Below the pieces are notes generated by a model. It was not told where the DNA came from, did not search any database, and was given only the letters and a program-made list of their open reading frames with translations. A stretch of 64,000 bases of DNA from Pelagibacterales bacterium SAG-MED47 (GTDB lineage: Bacteria > Pseudomonadota > Alphaproteobacteria > Pelagibacterales > Pelagibacteraceae). The stretch spans positions 1 to 64,000 of the forward strand of contig JACWEO010000005.1 of the NCBI GenBank assembly GCA_014653355.1, written 5' to 3'. Below are positions 25,392 to 35,759 of the stretch, piece after piece; the stretch's first letter is position 1, and every line of letters begins with the position of its first letter. The translations under genes were made by a program, and so were the position numbers.

Positions 25392-26183
25392 CTAAAGAAC
25401 TGAAAAAATTGAATTATTATCTAAATTTTTCAAAAGTGATTCACCAATTAAAAAAGTTTTAATGGATGTTTTGTTTGAGAGTTCTAATAGTTCATCTTTT
25501 GTTTTTATTCCACTCTCAGAAATTAATGGACCTTGATGATTAATCAAAACATCATGAATATCAAAAGTTGTATTTATGTCGGTTTTTAAAGTTTTAAGAT
25601 TTCTATTATTTATCCCTATTAAAGCATCTTTAAATCTTAAAGCACGCTTTGCTTCTTCAACAGTATGAACTTCAACAATTACTGACATATCTAATTTGAG
25701 TGCTTCGTTATATAAGTCATCAGCAAGTTCATCATTAACTCCAGCTAATATTATTAAAATTGCATCAGCCCCATAACTTTTTGCTAAAGGTATTTGAAAT
25801 TTATCTACAAAAAAGTCTTTACATAAAATTGGCAAATTTACTTTTTGTTTAATTTTACTGATATGTATCATATTTCCTAAAAAAAAATCTTCTTCAGTTA
25901 AAACAGATAAACAAGTAGCTTTATTATTATTATATATATTTGCTATATTAACAGGATCATAATCTTTTATAATTACACCAGCCGAAGGACTTGCTTTTTT
26001 AATTTCAGCAATAACTGAAAATTTGTCTTCTTTAACGTTATTTTCGATTTTTTCTTTAAAATTAGTAAATGTTTTATTTGTACTTATTAATTTATCTAAT
26101 GATTCAAGTGAAATAGTTTTTTTTAGATTTACTATTTTTTCATTTTTCTTTTGAATTATTTTTTCAAGAACATTTTCAGCCAT
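25392..26183 (-). CDS. trpC: Indole-3-glycerol phosphate synthase
   Basis: TrpC closes the indole ring in tryptophan synthesis. The 263-residue TIM barrel shows VIAEIKKASPSAGVI, the catalytic CKDFFVDKFQIPLAKSYGAD, VEVHTVEEAKRAL, IGINNRNLKTLKTD, and SESGIKTKDELLEL. It is the last gene of a minus-strand run ppiD-like-trpE-trpG-trpD-trpC and overlaps trpD by 8 bp. trpF, trpB and trpA are not in this window. The moaC and moeA genes often found between trpC and lexA in alphaproteobacteria are absent. Confidence 0.96.
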   Translation of the reverse strand: MAENVLEKIIQKKNEKIVNLKKTISLESLDKLISTNKTFTNFKEKIENNVKEDKFSVIAEIKKASPSAGVIIKDYDPVNIANIYNNNKATCLSVLTEEDFFLGNMIHISKIKQKVNLPILCKDFFVDKFQIPLAKSYGADAILIILAGVNDELADDLYNEALKLDMSVIVEVHTVEEAKRALRFKDALIGINNRNLKTLKTDINTTFDIHDVLINHQGPLISESGIKTKDELLELSNKTSIKTFLIGESLLKNLDNNSIFSVL

Positions 26184-27168
26184 TTTGGATTTTTTCTAAA
26201 TGTTTAATAACTTTATTTGATAAAATATGTTCCCTTGCGTTATTGTAAGCATCAACATATTTTTGATAAGTTTCATTTACAATTAGACCTGCAGCAGCAT
26301 TTAAGCAAACAGCCTTAGAAAAATCATTGTCCTCACCTTTGAATATATTAATCATTTTATCTGCATTAAATTTAGCATCATCACCAATAAGATTATCAAA
26401 TTTATCTGCATTTACATTTAATTCTTTCGGATCAATTATAATTTCTGAAATTTTATTATCTTTTAATTGAATTACATTGGTTTTAGCATAAGGTGAAATC
26501 TCATCTAAACCATCTTCACTATTTACTATCCATGCAAATTTAATATCTAAATTATTTAAGGCATTCGCAAATATTTTTAATAGTTTTTGATCAAAGACAC
26601 CAACCACTTGTCTTTTTACTAGAGCAGGGCTACTTAACGGTCCAATCATATTAAATATAGTTCTTTTTCCAATTTTTTTTCTAATTGGTCCAACAAATCT
26701 CATTGCACTATGATAATTTGGTGCAAACATAAAACCAAAATTATTTTTATTAATTTGATCTTCAATATCATTTGGTTCTAAATTTATTTTGATATTTAGA
26801 GCCTCTAAAACATCACCTGATCCACACTTAGAAGATACAGCCTTATTACCATGCTTTGCCACTTTGACCCCCATACTCGCAAGTAATAATGCTGAGGCTG
26901 TTGATATATTAAGTGTATTCATGCCATCTCCACCAGTTCCACATGTATCAACACAATTTTCTACACTTACTCTTTTGGACTTATTTCTTAGAATAAAAAC
27001 ACCACCAGCTATTTCATCTGAAGCTTCACCCTTAGTTGATAAAAGTGTCAAAAAATCAAATATCTCTTGATCTTCTGCTTTACCTTCCATCAACAATTCA
27101 AAAGCGGCTTTACTTTCCTCAAATGATAAATTTTCTTTGTTTTTAATTTTTTCAATAAATTGTTTCAT
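26176..27168 (-). CDS. trpD: Anthranilate phosphoribosyltransferase
   Basis: TrpD joins anthranilate and PRPP. The 330-residue protein has the PRPP-binding loop CGTGGDGMNTLNIST, KHGNKAVSSKCGSGDVLEALN, the HSAMRFVGPIRKKIG-like segment (NYHSAMRFVGPIRK), and RTIFNMIGPLSSPA. This is the monofunctional form, and the glutaminase domain is the separate trpG gene 5 bp upstream. It overlaps trpC by 8 bp. Confidence 0.97.
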   Translation of the reverse strand: MKQFIEKIKNKENLSFEESKAAFELLMEGKAEDQEIFDFLTLLSTKGEASDEIAGGVFILRNKSKRVSVENCVDTCGTGGDGMNTLNISTASALLLASMGVKVAKHGNKAVSSKCGSGDVLEALNIKINLEPNDIEDQINKNNFGFMFAPNYHSAMRFVGPIRKKIGKRTIFNMIGPLSSPALVKRQVVGVFDQKLLKIFANALNNLDIKFAWIVNSEDGLDEISPYAKTNVIQLKDNKISEIIIDPKELNVNADKFDNLIGDDAKFNADKMINIFKGEDNDFSKAVCLNAAAGLIVNETYQKYVDAYNNAREHILSNKVIKHLEKIQNG

Positions 27169-27173
27169 TAATC

Positions 27174-27743
27174 TTAAATTTTAATAAAGTTTTTTAAAAT
27201 TTTTATACCTAGCTTAGTTTTAATACTTTCAGGGTGAAATTGCACTCCATGAACATGATATTTTTCATGTTTTACACCCATTATTAATCCATCTTTAGTT
27301 TCAGCAGTAATTTCAAGATCTTTTGATAATGATTTTTTATCAATTATTAAGCTGTGATAACGAGTTGCTTCAAATATTTTAGGAAGATTTTTTAATATAC
27401 CAGTTTTTTTTGATAAAATTTTACTTGTTTTTCCGTGCATTAGTTTTCTTGCTTGTACAATTTTAGATCCAAATACCTGTCCAATAATTTGATGACCTAA
27501 ACAAACACCAAGTATAGGTACTTTTTTATATAAAGATTTTACTATTTTAAGACAATTACCAGATTGGTTAGGATTACCAGGTCCAGGAGATATTACAATT
27601 TTATTATACTTCTTTTTTAAAATTTCTTTTGAGGTAATTTGGTCATTTCTAATTACATCAACATTTACTTTCAATGAAGATAAATAATGATAAAGATTAA
27701 AAGTAAAACTATCGTAATTGTCTATTAAAATTATTTTTTTCAT
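27174..27743 (-). CDS. trpG: Anthranilate synthase component II (glutamine amidotransferase)
   Basis: TrpG supplies ammonia from glutamine to TrpE. The 189-residue class I amidotransferase has IDNYDSFTFNLYHYL at the N-terminus, the oxyanion loop SPGPGNPNQSG, the nucleophile Cys81 in GVCLGHQIIG, and the catalytic His/Glu in HGVQFHPESI. It overlaps trpE by 4 bp. Proteins of this type can also serve PabB in folate synthesis. No pabB is in this window, so a dual role is possible but not shown. Confidence 0.95.
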   Translation of the reverse strand: MKKIILIDNYDSFTFNLYHYLSSLKVNVDVIRNDQITSKEILKKKYNKIVISPGPGNPNQSGNCLKIVKSLYKKVPILGVCLGHQIIGQVFGSKIVQARKLMHGKTSKILSKKTGILKNLPKIFEATRYHSLIIDKKSLSKDLEITAETKDGLIMGVKHEKYHVHGVQFHPESIKTKLGIKILKNFIKI

Positions 27744-29200
27744 TTTAATGCATTAATTAAAGCTTTTGCTTTATTCACTGTTTCTTCATATTCTTTTAAT
27801 GGTTTACTATCTGCAACAATACCAGCTCCAGCCTGAACATAGAATTTATTATTTTTTGACACAGCAGTTCTCAAAGCAATACATGTATCAAATTCACCAT
27901 TTGCAGAAAAATATCCGATACCTCCAGCATAAACTTTTCTTTTTGTTGTTTCTAATTCATCAATAATTTCCATAGCTCTAATCTTAGGAGCGCCTGAAAC
28001 GGTTCCAGCAGGAAAACCAGCTAAGAGTGATTTAAACTTAGAAAATTTGTTATTATATTTACCAATAACGTTAGAAACTATATGCATGACATGAGAATAT
28101 CTTTCAATAATGAAGCTTTCTGTCACTTTTACAGAATTAATTTTAGAAACTTTTCCAGCATCATTTCTTCCTAAATCTAATAACATTAAATGTTCTGAAA
28201 GCTCTTTTTTATCCCGAAGAAGATCTTTTTCATAAAATTTATCTTCTTTTTTTGTTTTACCTCTTGGTCTTGTTCCTGCAATTGGTCTTACTGTAATTTT
28301 GTTATCTCTAAGTCTTACTAATATTTCAGGACTTGCACCAATTATTTGAAAATCACTGAAATTAAAAAAAAACATGAAAGGAGAAGGGTTAGTAACTCTT
28401 AGTTTTTTATAAATATCGATTGGTTTTTTTGTTAATTTTGCTTCAAAACGTTGACTCAAAACTACCTGAAATATGTCACCTAATTTAATATGTTTTTTAG
28501 CTTTATTAACCATCGATAAAAATCTATTTTTCGAAGTATTTGATTTTACTTTAATATCTTGATTAATTTGATTTATATTTTTATTTAGACTTTTTATTGA
28601 CGATTGTATTAATAACTGAAAAAGATCAGATTGAATTTGATCATATTTTTTTTTGTAATCATTAATTTTTTCATCTTTAAAAATGTTACTTATATAGAAA
28701 ATTTCCTTTTTAAAATTGTCATGAATTATAAGTGTTCTAGGACGTAAAAGTCTAACATCTGGTATTTTTAGATCATTTTTGCAATTATTGGGAATTTTTT
28801 CGATATATCTAATTGCATCGTATGAAAAATATCCAGAAATAAGAGAACAAATTTTTGGTAAATTTTTTGGTGTCTCAAATTTAAAATCTTCAATTATTTT
28901 CTCAATCAAATTTTCAGGTTTTTGTTTGAGTTTAATTTTTATTTTATCTTTTATTAGGTAAGAATTATTATTGTTGAATTCCCAAATTTTATCTGGGTTT
29001 CGACCAAATATAGTATATCTACCTTTAATTTTACCTTTTTCAACTGACTCAAAAATAAAACTATTTTTTTCTAACAAAAAATTATCTATTAGATTTAGTA
29101 CTTCTTGATCATCTTTAACTTTTTTAGATGTGAATATAATTTGATTTTTATTGCTTCTATGTCGAAACTTGAATTCTTTGAAGCTTCGATTTAATTTCAT
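27740..29200 (-). CDS. trpE: Anthranilate synthase component I
   Basis: TrpE converts chorismate to anthranilate, the entry to the tryptophan pathway. The 486-residue protein has the chorismate-binding core with LGDIFQVVLSQRFEAKL, NPSPFMFFFNF, GASPEILVRL, RPIAGTRPRGKTKKED, LMLLDLGRNDAGKVS, FPAGTVSGAPKIRAMEIIDELE and GYFSANGEFDTCIALRTA. The start overlaps the preceding gene's stop by 4 bp, so there is no leader peptide or attenuator region upstream of trpE. It competes for chorismate with the chorismate mutase near 62 kb. Confidence 0.95.
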   Translation of the reverse strand: MKLNRSFKEFKFRHRSNKNQIIFTSKKVKDDQEVLNLIDNFLLEKNSFIFESVEKGKIKGRYTIFGRNPDKIWEFNNNNSYLIKDKIKIKLKQKPENLIEKIIEDFKFETPKNLPKICSLISGYFSYDAIRYIEKIPNNCKNDLKIPDVRLLRPRTLIIHDNFKKEIFYISNIFKDEKINDYKKKYDQIQSDLFQLLIQSSIKSLNKNINQINQDIKVKSNTSKNRFLSMVNKAKKHIKLGDIFQVVLSQRFEAKLTKKPIDIYKKLRVTNPSPFMFFFNFSDFQIIGASPEILVRLRDNKITVRPIAGTRPRGKTKKEDKFYEKDLLRDKKELSEHLMLLDLGRNDAGKVSKINSVKVTESFIIERYSHVMHIVSNVIGKYNNKFSKFKSLLAGFPAGTVSGAPKIRAMEIIDELETTKRKVYAGGIGYFSANGEFDTCIALRTAVSKNNKFYVQAGAGIVADSKPLKEYEETVNKAKALINALK

Positions 29201-30615
29201 TGAAAGAAGTTTTTAACTCGTTCAATAGTTTTTTGATTTAAAACTACATTGTATTTTTTGTTCAAAAGTAAATCATATGATTTTAAAATATTTTCTTTAA
29301 TATTTGTTTTTTCTTTTTCACTATATTCTTGAAAATTATCATCATTAGTATTTATTGTTTGTTCTTGAGTATTTTTAATTTTAGCAAGATAAATATTTTT
29401 TTCTTCGTCGTTAATGAGTGTAAAAGAACCAGTCGGTAAAGAATACAAAAGTTCTACTGCATTAATTTCAAACTTATTATTATCTTTAATTGAATTTAAA
29501 GATAAACTCTGAATTTTATCTTTACCTAATTTAACAAAATCTTTATCATTAAATTTTTTCTCATTTATTTGTTTTATTAGATTTCTATTGTAATCAAATT
29601 TATTCTTTTGATAGATCAAATTTATAATTTCTTCCTTAAGTTCTGGATCATCTAAATTAGGAGAACGTTCTTCTGATTTATTTATTCTATAAATAATATA
29701 GTCATTATCATTTTCAATAATATCAAATATGAAATTTCTTGACTCATATATTTTTTTTTCGACATCTTTTTTATCTGATGACATTCTAAAATTAGTCACT
29801 TCAACGGGTTCAATTTTAAACTTTGAAAGAATAATTTCTAAATCTATATTATTTGAAATATCTCTTTCGATAGTATCAATTTTATCGAAAAATACTTGGT
29901 TAAATTCATTTACTCCTATAATTTTTTCTGGATTAATAATTGCATAATCAAAATCTAAATATTCTACTTTTAATTTTTTATTATTTTCTTCTAAAAACTT
30001 CTGAATTTCTAATTCAGTAAATTCTTCTTTTTGTTTGTAAAATTTGGTTAATTCAATAAATTCTAATTGTATCTTTCTATTTTCCTCTTCAAATAGTTTT
30101 TTTGTGAGAAATTTAGGTGAAACTGTTCCCGCTCCAATATAATCAAATAAATTTTTTTGTAATTCTCTTCCTCGTAGTTTTAATTCAAACATCGGTGCTG
30201 ATTGGTTATTTTCTAATAAAAATTTTTCATATTTCATTCTCTCAAAGTTTCCATTCTCACTCTTAAAATTTTTATTTGATTTAATTTTTCTTAATAATGT
30301 ATCTTCGGTAATTATAATATCAAAATTTTTTACCTCCAAGTCCAAAAGAGTTGTAGAAATTAAAGTAGACAATAATTCCTCTATTATGTTTCTACTCAAA
30401 TTATCTTTTATTGTTTGTTTTGGAATATTTGTATTGTTTATGTGGTCAATAAAATCTTGAGTTGATATATTTTCATTATCAATTTTTGCAATTGTATTTG
30501 AATTTCCGCTACTAAACATGCTTCCCATACCCCAAAAAATAAAAGGTATAATCATTATAAAAACTAACAACCCAGCAAATTTAGTTTTTGCAAAATTTCT
30601 AAAACTACTTATCAT
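29197..30615 (-). CDS. PpiD/SurA-N-like membrane-anchored periplasmic chaperone
   Basis: The N-terminus has one membrane helix (about residues 14-34, FAGLLVFIMIIPFIFWGMG) followed by a SurA_N-type region (IAKIDNENISTQDFIDHIN). This is the layout of PpiD, an inner-membrane-anchored folding helper at the Sec translocon exit. At 472 residues it is shorter than alphaproteobacterial PpiD proteins (about 630). I cannot find the parvulin prolyl-isomerase motifs between the chaperone segments. The gene occupies the usual position of the alphaproteobacterial PpiD gene between tpiA and the trp genes. Prolyl isomerase activity is doubtful, while a chaperone role is plausible. Confidence 0.75.
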   Translation of the reverse strand: MISSFRNFAKTKFAGLLVFIMIIPFIFWGMGSMFSSGNSNTIAKIDNENISTQDFIDHINNTNIPKQTIKDNLSRNIIEELLSTLISTTLLDLEVKNFDIIITEDTLLRKIKSNKNFKSENGNFERMKYEKFLLENNQSAPMFELKLRGRELQKNLFDYIGAGTVSPKFLTKKLFEEENRKIQLEFIELTKFYKQKEEFTELEIQKFLEENNKKLKVEYLDFDYAIINPEKIIGVNEFNQVFFDKIDTIERDISNNIDLEIILSKFKIEPVEVTNFRMSSDKKDVEKKIYESRNFIFDIIENDNDYIIYRINKSEERSPNLDDPELKEEIINLIYQKNKFDYNRNLIKQINEKKFNDKDFVKLGKDKIQSLSLNSIKDNNKFEINAVELLYSLPTGSFTLINDEEKNIYLAKIKNTQEQTINTNDDNFQEYSEKEKTNIKENILKSYDLLLNKKYNVVLNQKTIERVKNFFQ

Positions 30616-30671
30616 TACTTTATAAATTTATTGAACTATAAAAAGCAAAGCTATAGATTAAAATATAGCAG

Positions 30672-31409
30672 ATGACAAATAAATATATGTACTTTATTGC
30701 AAATTGGAAAATGTTTGGCGGTTTAAATTCTTTAAAATCACTTAATAAAGTCATCAAATTTCTTAAAAGTTTTAAAAAGAATAAACTATTTGAAATAATT
30801 TATTGTCCACCTTTTACATTAATAGGCCCTATGGCAAATAAATTAAAATTTTCAAAGATTAAGGTTGGAGCTCAAAATTGTCATGAAAGTAAATCCTATG
30901 GTCCATTTACAGGATCTATAAATGTTTCGATGTTAAAAGATATTGGAGCTAAATATATAATTATTGGTCATTCAGAAAATAGACAAGCCGGTGAAACTGA
31001 TAAGTTGATAAATTCAAAAATTAAAAGTTCTCTAAAATCTGGACTTAAAGTGATTTTTTGTATTGGTGAAACATTTAGCGAGAGAAGGAAAAAAATTACA
31101 AATCAAATTCTAAATAAACAAATTAAGGCTGGTTTAAAAAATATTAAAAATAGAAATAAAATTTTAATTGCTTATGAACCTGTATGGTCTATAGGAACTG
31201 GCCTCATTCCAAAATCTCAAGATTTATTTAAATCAATTAGTTTTATAAAAAAGAAATGCAAAAAGTCTAAAGTTTTATATGGAGGATCTGTAAACCCTAA
31301 TAATATAAATATATTTAAAGCAATAAAGATTATAGATGGTTATTTGATTGGTAGCGCTTCTCAAAACTCAAAAAAATTTATTGATATAATTAAAAAATCA
31401 TATAATTAA
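30672..31409 (+). CDS. tpiA: Triose-phosphate isomerase
   Basis: TpiA interconverts dihydroxyacetone phosphate and glyceraldehyde 3-phosphate. The 245-residue barrel has the N-terminal NWKMFG, the catalytic histidine in IIGHSENRQ, the catalytic glutamate in AYEPVWSIGTGL (flexible loop following), and YGGSVNPNN for phosphate binding. It is divergent from the PpiD-like gene, with 56 bp between the two starts that must hold both promoters. A TTGAAC at 30631-30636 with TAGATT 17 bp later is one weak candidate. secG follows after 5 bp. Confidence 0.97.
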   Translation: MTNKYMYFIANWKMFGGLNSLKSLNKVIKFLKSFKKNKLFEIIYCPPFTLIGPMANKLKFSKIKVGAQNCHESKSYGPFTGSINVSMLKDIGAKYIIIGHSENRQAGETDKLINSKIKSSLKSGLKVIFCIGETFSERRKKITNQILNKQIKAGLKNIKNRNKILIAYEPVWSIGTGLIPKSQDLFKSISFIKKKCKKSKVLYGGSVNPNNINIFKAIKIIDGYLIGSASQNSKKFIDIIKKSYN

Positions 31410-31414
31410 CGCTA

Positions 31415-31717
31415 ATGGAAAATATACTATTAGTACTTAATATCATTTTTGCTTTTGTCTTAGTTATATTGGTTTTAATGCAAAAATCTGAAGGTGGAGC
31501 TCTTGGGATTGGTGTTTCCCAGGAAAATTTCATGTTTTCAAGGACTGCTGGTAACTTTATGACAAAAGCGACTGCTTTTGTTGCAACTCTTTTTATTATT
31601 TGTAGTCTAGGATTAACAATTATATCCAGAGGAGATCTGGTCCCTAGCTCTTCTGTATTAGATACTGTTGAGGAAAAAAACGAAGAAATGCCGTCAATTC
31701 CAGAAAATAATAATTAA
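31415..31717 (+). CDS. secG: Preprotein translocase subunit SecG
   Basis: SecG is the small accessory subunit of the SecYEG export channel. The 100-residue protein has two membrane helices (about 3-23 and 52-72) joined by the conserved loop VLMQKSEGGALGIGVSQENFMFSRTAGNF (the MQ-SEGGALG pattern), then an acidic tail. It lies between tpiA and pyrG, as is standard in alphaproteobacteria. Confidence 0.95.
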   Translation: MENILLVLNIIFAFVLVILVLMQKSEGGALGIGVSQENFMFSRTAGNFMTKATAFVATLFIICSLGLTIISRGDLVPSSSVLDTVEEKNEEMPSIPENNN

Positions 31718-31757
31718 TACTTTCCAATTACTTTTTTATTCGCTATAAGATAATTCC

Positions 31758-33374
31758 ATGGCGCGATTTATTTTTGTCACGGGCGGCGTGGTTTCATCAT
31801 TAGGAAAAGGACTATCATCAGCATCACTAGCTTATTTACTTCAATCAAGAGGTTACAAAGTTAGACTAAGAAAACTTGATCCTTATTTAAATGTAGATCC
31901 AGGAACTATGAGTCCATTTCAACACGGTGAGGTTTATGTTACAGATGATGGTGCAGAAACTGATCTTGACTTAGGTCATTATGAAAGATTTTCAGGAGTA
32001 TTAGCTACAAAGTCAGACAACATCACAACAGGAAAAATTTATAATGATGTTTTAAGTAAAGAACGTAAAGGAAAATATCTCGGTAAAACAGTTCAAGTAA
32101 TTCCTCATATAACAGATAGAATTAAAGAATTTATCATGAATAATTCTTCTAAAGAAGATTTTGTTATTTGTGAAATAGGTGGGATAGTAGGAGATATTGA
32201 AAGCTTACCTTTTATAGAAGCAATAAGACAATTTGCAAATGATGTAGAAAAAAAAAATGCATTATTTATTCATTTAACATTAGTACCTTATTTAAAATCG
32301 TCTGATGAAATTAAAACCAAACCTACCCAACATTCAGTAAAAGAATTAAGAAGTATAGGTATTCAACCTGACATTATTATTTGTAGATCTGAGAGACCAA
32401 TACCTTTGGAACACAGAAAAAAAATATCATTATTTTGCAATGTGGATATTAAAAATGTAATTGAAACTGTTGATGTGAAAACCATTTATGAAGCACCAAT
32501 AAGTTTTTTTAAAGAAAAGTTAGATCTCCAGGTTTTGAATTATTTTAAATTAAAATCAAAAAAGCCCGCAAACCTTACTCCTTGGAAAAAAATAACTAAG
32601 ATAATTTTAAAAACCAAAAAAGTGTTAAATATTGCTATTATTGGAAAATATGTGGAATTGAAAGATGCTTATAAATCTCTTGATGAAGCTCTTACTCATG
32701 GGGGAATTGAGAATAATGTTAAAGTTAATTTAGTAAGAATTGACTCTGAAAAATTAAAAGTTTCAGAGATTAAAAATAAATTAAAAAATATTTCAGGAAT
32801 TTTAATACCAGGTGGTTTTGGAAAAAGAGGTACAGATGGAAAAATTGAGTCTATAAAATATGCTAGAATTAATAAAATACCTTTTTTTGGAATTTGTTAT
32901 GGTATGCAAATGGCTATAATTGAATTTGCTAGAAACAAACTTAATTTAAAAGATGCTACTTCTAGTGAATTTGATAAAAAAGGTTTACCTATAATTGGTT
33001 TGATTAATGAATGGACTAAAAATGGAAAAAAGATAAAAGGAACCGATCAAGATTTAGGCGGAACTATGAGACTAGGATCTTATGAAGCTAGATTGCTAGA
33101 TAATTCAATCATTAAAAGTATATATGGAAAAAAAATAATTAAAGAAAGACACCGTCATAGATATGAGGTAAATATTAATTATATGGAGAAATTTAGGAAA
33201 AAAGGTATGATTTTTTCAGGTTTATCTCCTGATGGGACACTTCCAGAGATAATTGAGCTTAAAAATCATCCATGGTTTATTGGTGTTCAGTTTCACCCTG
33301 AATTTAAATCTAGACCTTTAGCACCTCATCCTTTATTCTCATCATTTATTAAAGCATCAAAAAATCATAAATGA
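31758..33374 (+). CDS. pyrG: CTP synthase
   Basis: PyrG aminates UTP to CTP using glutamine. The 538-residue protein has the synthetase domain ([77 protein letters not shown]). The C-terminal glutaminase domain has nucleophile Cys in [10 protein letters not shown] and [12 protein letters not shown]. Length is normal. There is a 40-bp gap after secG. The 3' end overlaps kdsA by 4 bp. Confidence 0.98.
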   Translation: MARFIFVTGGVVSSLGKGLSSASLAYLLQSRGYKVRLRKLDPYLNVDPGTMSPFQHGEVYVTDDGAETDLDLGHYERFSGVLATKSDNITTGKIYNDVLSKERKGKYLGKTVQVIPHITDRIKEFIMNNSSKEDFVICEIGGIVGDIESLPFIEAIRQFANDVEKKNALFIHLTLVPYLKSSDEIKTKPTQHSVKELRSIGIQPDIIICRSERPIPLEHRKKISLFCNVDIKNVIETVDVKTIYEAPISFFKEKLDLQVLNYFKLKSKKPANLTPWKKITKIILKTKKVLNIAIIGKYVELKDAYKSLDEALTHGGIENNVKVNLVRIDSEKLKVSEIKNKLKNISGILIPGGFGKRGTDGKIESIKYARINKIPFFGICYGMQMAIIEFARNKLNLKDATSSEFDKKGLPIIGLINEWTKNGKKIKGTDQDLGGTMRLGSYEARLLDNSIIKSIYGKKIIKERHRHRYEVNINYMEKFRKKGMIFSGLSPDGTLPEIIELKNHPWFIGVQFHPEFKSRPLAPHPLFSSFIKASKNHK

Positions 33375-34195
33375 ATAGTTTAAAGGTTAATTGTGGGAAT
33401 ATAAATATCTCTAACGATAATAAAATTTGTATTATCGCTGGTCCTTGTCAACTTGAGACAGAGCAACATGCTTTAGACATGGCAGGTAAAATAAAAGAAA
33501 TTACTGATAAATTTGGTCTTGGATTTATTTATAAAACATCATTTGATAAAGCTAATAGAACGAGTTTAAAGGGTGAAAGAGGAGCAGGTTTAGAGGCTTC
33601 TTTACCTATTTTTGATAAAATTAAAAAAGAGGTAAAAATTCCAATTTTGACTGATATTCATAACATAGAACAATGTTCTGTTATTAGTAATCATGTTGAT
33701 ATACTTCAGATACCAGCATTTTTGTGCAGGCAAACTGATTTATTAATCGCTGCTGCCAAAACAAATAAGATTATAAATGTCAAGAAAGGACAATTCTTAG
33801 CTCCGTGGGATATGATTAATGTAACTAAAAAAATTTCAGATTCTGGAAATAAAAATATTTTAGTGACTGAAAGAGGTGCTAGTTTTGGATATAATACACT
33901 TGTTTCAGATATGAGATCATTACCCATCATGGCCAAAAATGGATATCCTGTAATATTTGATGCTACTCATTCAGTACAACAACCTGGTGGACTTGGAGAA
34001 AAAAGCGGGGGTCAAAGAGAATTTGTTGAATATTTAGCTAGAGCAGCAGTTGCAGTTGGTGTTGCAGGAGTTTTTATTGAAACTCATCAGGATCCCGATA
34101 GTGCTCCTTCTGATGGACCAAATATGCTTCCTTTAGATAAATTAGAAAATTTACTAAAACAACTTACAGATATAGACAATTTAATAAAAAATTAG
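33371..34195 (+). CDS. kdsA: 3-deoxy-8-phosphooctulonate synthase
   Basis: KdsA condenses phosphoenolpyruvate with arabinose 5-phosphate to give Kdo-8-phosphate for the lipopolysaccharide inner core. The 274-residue protein shows [85 protein letters not shown] and [16 protein letters not shown]. The enolase gene, whose product supplies phosphoenolpyruvate, starts inside its stop codon. It is the same pairing as in most proteobacteria. Confidence 0.97.
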   Translation: MNSLKVNCGNINISNDNKICIIAGPCQLETEQHALDMAGKIKEITDKFGLGFIYKTSFDKANRTSLKGERGAGLEASLPIFDKIKKEVKIPILTDIHNIEQCSVISNHVDILQIPAFLCRQTDLLIAAAKTNKIINVKKGQFLAPWDMINVTKKISDSGNKNILVTERGASFGYNTLVSDMRSLPIMAKNGYPVIFDATHSVQQPGGLGEKSGGQREFVEYLARAAVAVGVAGVFIETHQDPDSAPSDGPNMLPLDKLENLLKQLTDIDNLIKN

Positions 34196-35451
34196 TGAGT
34201 AAAATTTTAAAAGTAAAAGCTCGTCAAGTTTTTGACAGTAGAGGAAATCCAACTATTGAAGCTGAGGTTTATGTAAAAAATAATAGCGCCTCAGCCATAT
34301 GTCCATCTGGAGCCTCTACTGGTTCTTATGAAGCCTTTGAAAAAAGAGATAAAAATAATCAACGATATTTAGGAAAAAGTGTTCTAAGTGTGATTAATTT
34401 AGTTAATACAAAAATTTCAAAAAAAATAAAAGGTCAAAGTATCCATAATCAAGAAAGAATAGACTCTCTGATGATTAATTTAGATGGGACCAAAAAAAAA
34501 ACAAAATTGGGAGCCAATGCAATACTTGCAGTATCCATGGCTGTAAAAAGATTATCAGCTAATATTAGAAAATTACCATTATATAAAACTTTCTTAGTTA
34601 AAAAAAATTTTCAATTACCTTATCCTTTAATGAATATAATTAATGGTGGTGCTCATGCAAATAATGGTTTGCGAATACAAGAATTTATGATCAGACCTGA
34701 TCGAGCTAAAAATTTTTCAGATGCCATGAGGATTTGTTATGTTGTAATTAAAAATTTAAGTAAAATTATCAAAAAAAAAGGACTGTCTACATCTGTAGGT
34801 GATGAAGGTGGATTTGCACCAATGATTAGTAGTAACAATCAAGCTCTTGATTTAGTTGTTTCAGCTATTAAAAAATCAGGTTTTGTTAATGGAAGAGATG
34901 TATCAATTTGTTTAGATGTTGCTGCTAATGAATTATATAAAAAAGGGAAATATTCTATTCATTCGAAAAGTTATATTTCAGTGGAAAAATCAATAAAAGA
35001 GTACAAAAAAATAATTGCAAAATATAAAATTAGATCCATTGAAGATCCATTTGCTGAAAATGATTGGATATCCTGGAATAAATTAATGAGGAATATATCC
35101 AAAGTTCAAATTGTTGGTGATGATTTATATGTTACAAACTTAGAAAGACTTAAAAAAGGTTTTTTAAATATTTCTTCTAATGCGATTTTAATTAAACTTA
35201 ATCAAATAGGCACCGTGTCAGAAACAATTGAAGTTATAAAATTTGCTCAAATTATAGGATTCAAAACTATAATTTCTCATAGATCTGGAGATAGTGAGGA
35301 TACATTTATTGCTGATTTAGCTGTAGGTACTAATTCAGATCAGATTAAAACAGGATCTTTAGCCAGATCCGAGAGAGTAGCTAAATATAATCAATTATTA
35401 CGTATAGAAGAAGGACTTGGAAAAAAAGCCAGAATGAATAAAATTTATTAA
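34195..35451 (+). CDS. eno: Enolase
   Basis: Enolase converts 2-phosphoglycerate to phosphoenolpyruvate. The 418-residue protein begins with a GTG (34195-34197) overlapping the kdsA TAG. The N-terminus [22 protein letters not shown]-like sequence confirms that start. Other marks are SGASTGSYEAFE, NIINGGAHANNGLRIQEFM, VGDEGGFAP, the metal-binding EDPFAENDW, KLNQIGTVSETIE, SHRSGDSEDTFIADLAVG and KTGSLARSERVAKYNQLLRIEE. The start codon of divIC overlaps its TAA. Confidence 0.97.
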   Translation: MSKILKVKARQVFDSRGNPTIEAEVYVKNNSASAICPSGASTGSYEAFEKRDKNNQRYLGKSVLSVINLVNTKISKKIKGQSIHNQERIDSLMINLDGTKKKTKLGANAILAVSMAVKRLSANIRKLPLYKTFLVKKNFQLPYPLMNIINGGAHANNGLRIQEFMIRPDRAKNFSDAMRICYVVIKNLSKIIKKKGLSTSVGDEGGFAPMISSNNQALDLVVSAIKKSGFVNGRDVSICLDVAANELYKKGKYSIHSKSYISVEKSIKEYKKIIAKYKIRSIEDPFAENDWISWNKLMRNISKVQIVGDDLYVTNLERLKKGFLNISSNAILIKLNQIGTVSETIEVIKFAQIIGFKTIISHRSGDSEDTFIADLAVGTNSDQIKTGSLARSERVAKYNQLLRIEEGLGKKARMNKIY

Positions 35452-35759
35452 TGTTCAAAAGATTAAAAAAAAACTACTTCTTGTTAGTTTCAACCTTTTT
35501 AATTTTATACTTCTTTTTTAATCTTTTATCTGGTCAAAGAGGCCTTATTTCTTATTTCGAGAAAAATCAAACATTAAAAAATCTCCAAAAAGAAGAATTA
35601 TTATTAATTAACAAAACTAGGGACTTGGATTTAAAAAATTCGTTATTAAGTGACAATCTGGATCTTGATTATGTTGAAACATTAATTAGAGAAAGATTTT
35701 TATTCGGCAAAAAAAATGAAACAATTTATATATTAAAGAATAATGGACAAAAAAATTAG
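35451..35759 (+). CDS. FtsB/DivIC septum formation initiator family protein
   Basis: This 102-residue protein has a short cytoplasmic N-terminus, one membrane helix (about residues 10-27) and a periplasmic coiled-coil (about 35-70, [15 protein letters not shown] region). A C-terminal part ends with [18 protein letters not shown]. This matches the FtsB/DivIC family of divisome proteins that work with FtsL and FtsQ. The position between eno and lipA (with pdh genes in between in other alphaproteobacteria) supports it. It overlaps lipA by 17 bp. Confidence 0.85.
   Translation: MFKRLKKNYFLLVSTFLILYFFFNLLSGQRGLISYFEKNQTLKNLQKEELLLINKTRDLDLKNSLLSDNLDLDYVETLIRERFLFGKKNETIYILKNNGQKN

Noticed and set aside
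27740-29260. Tryptophan attenuator upstream of trpE
   Set aside because: trpE overlaps the preceding gene by 4 bp, so there is no leader region or Trp-rich peptide.
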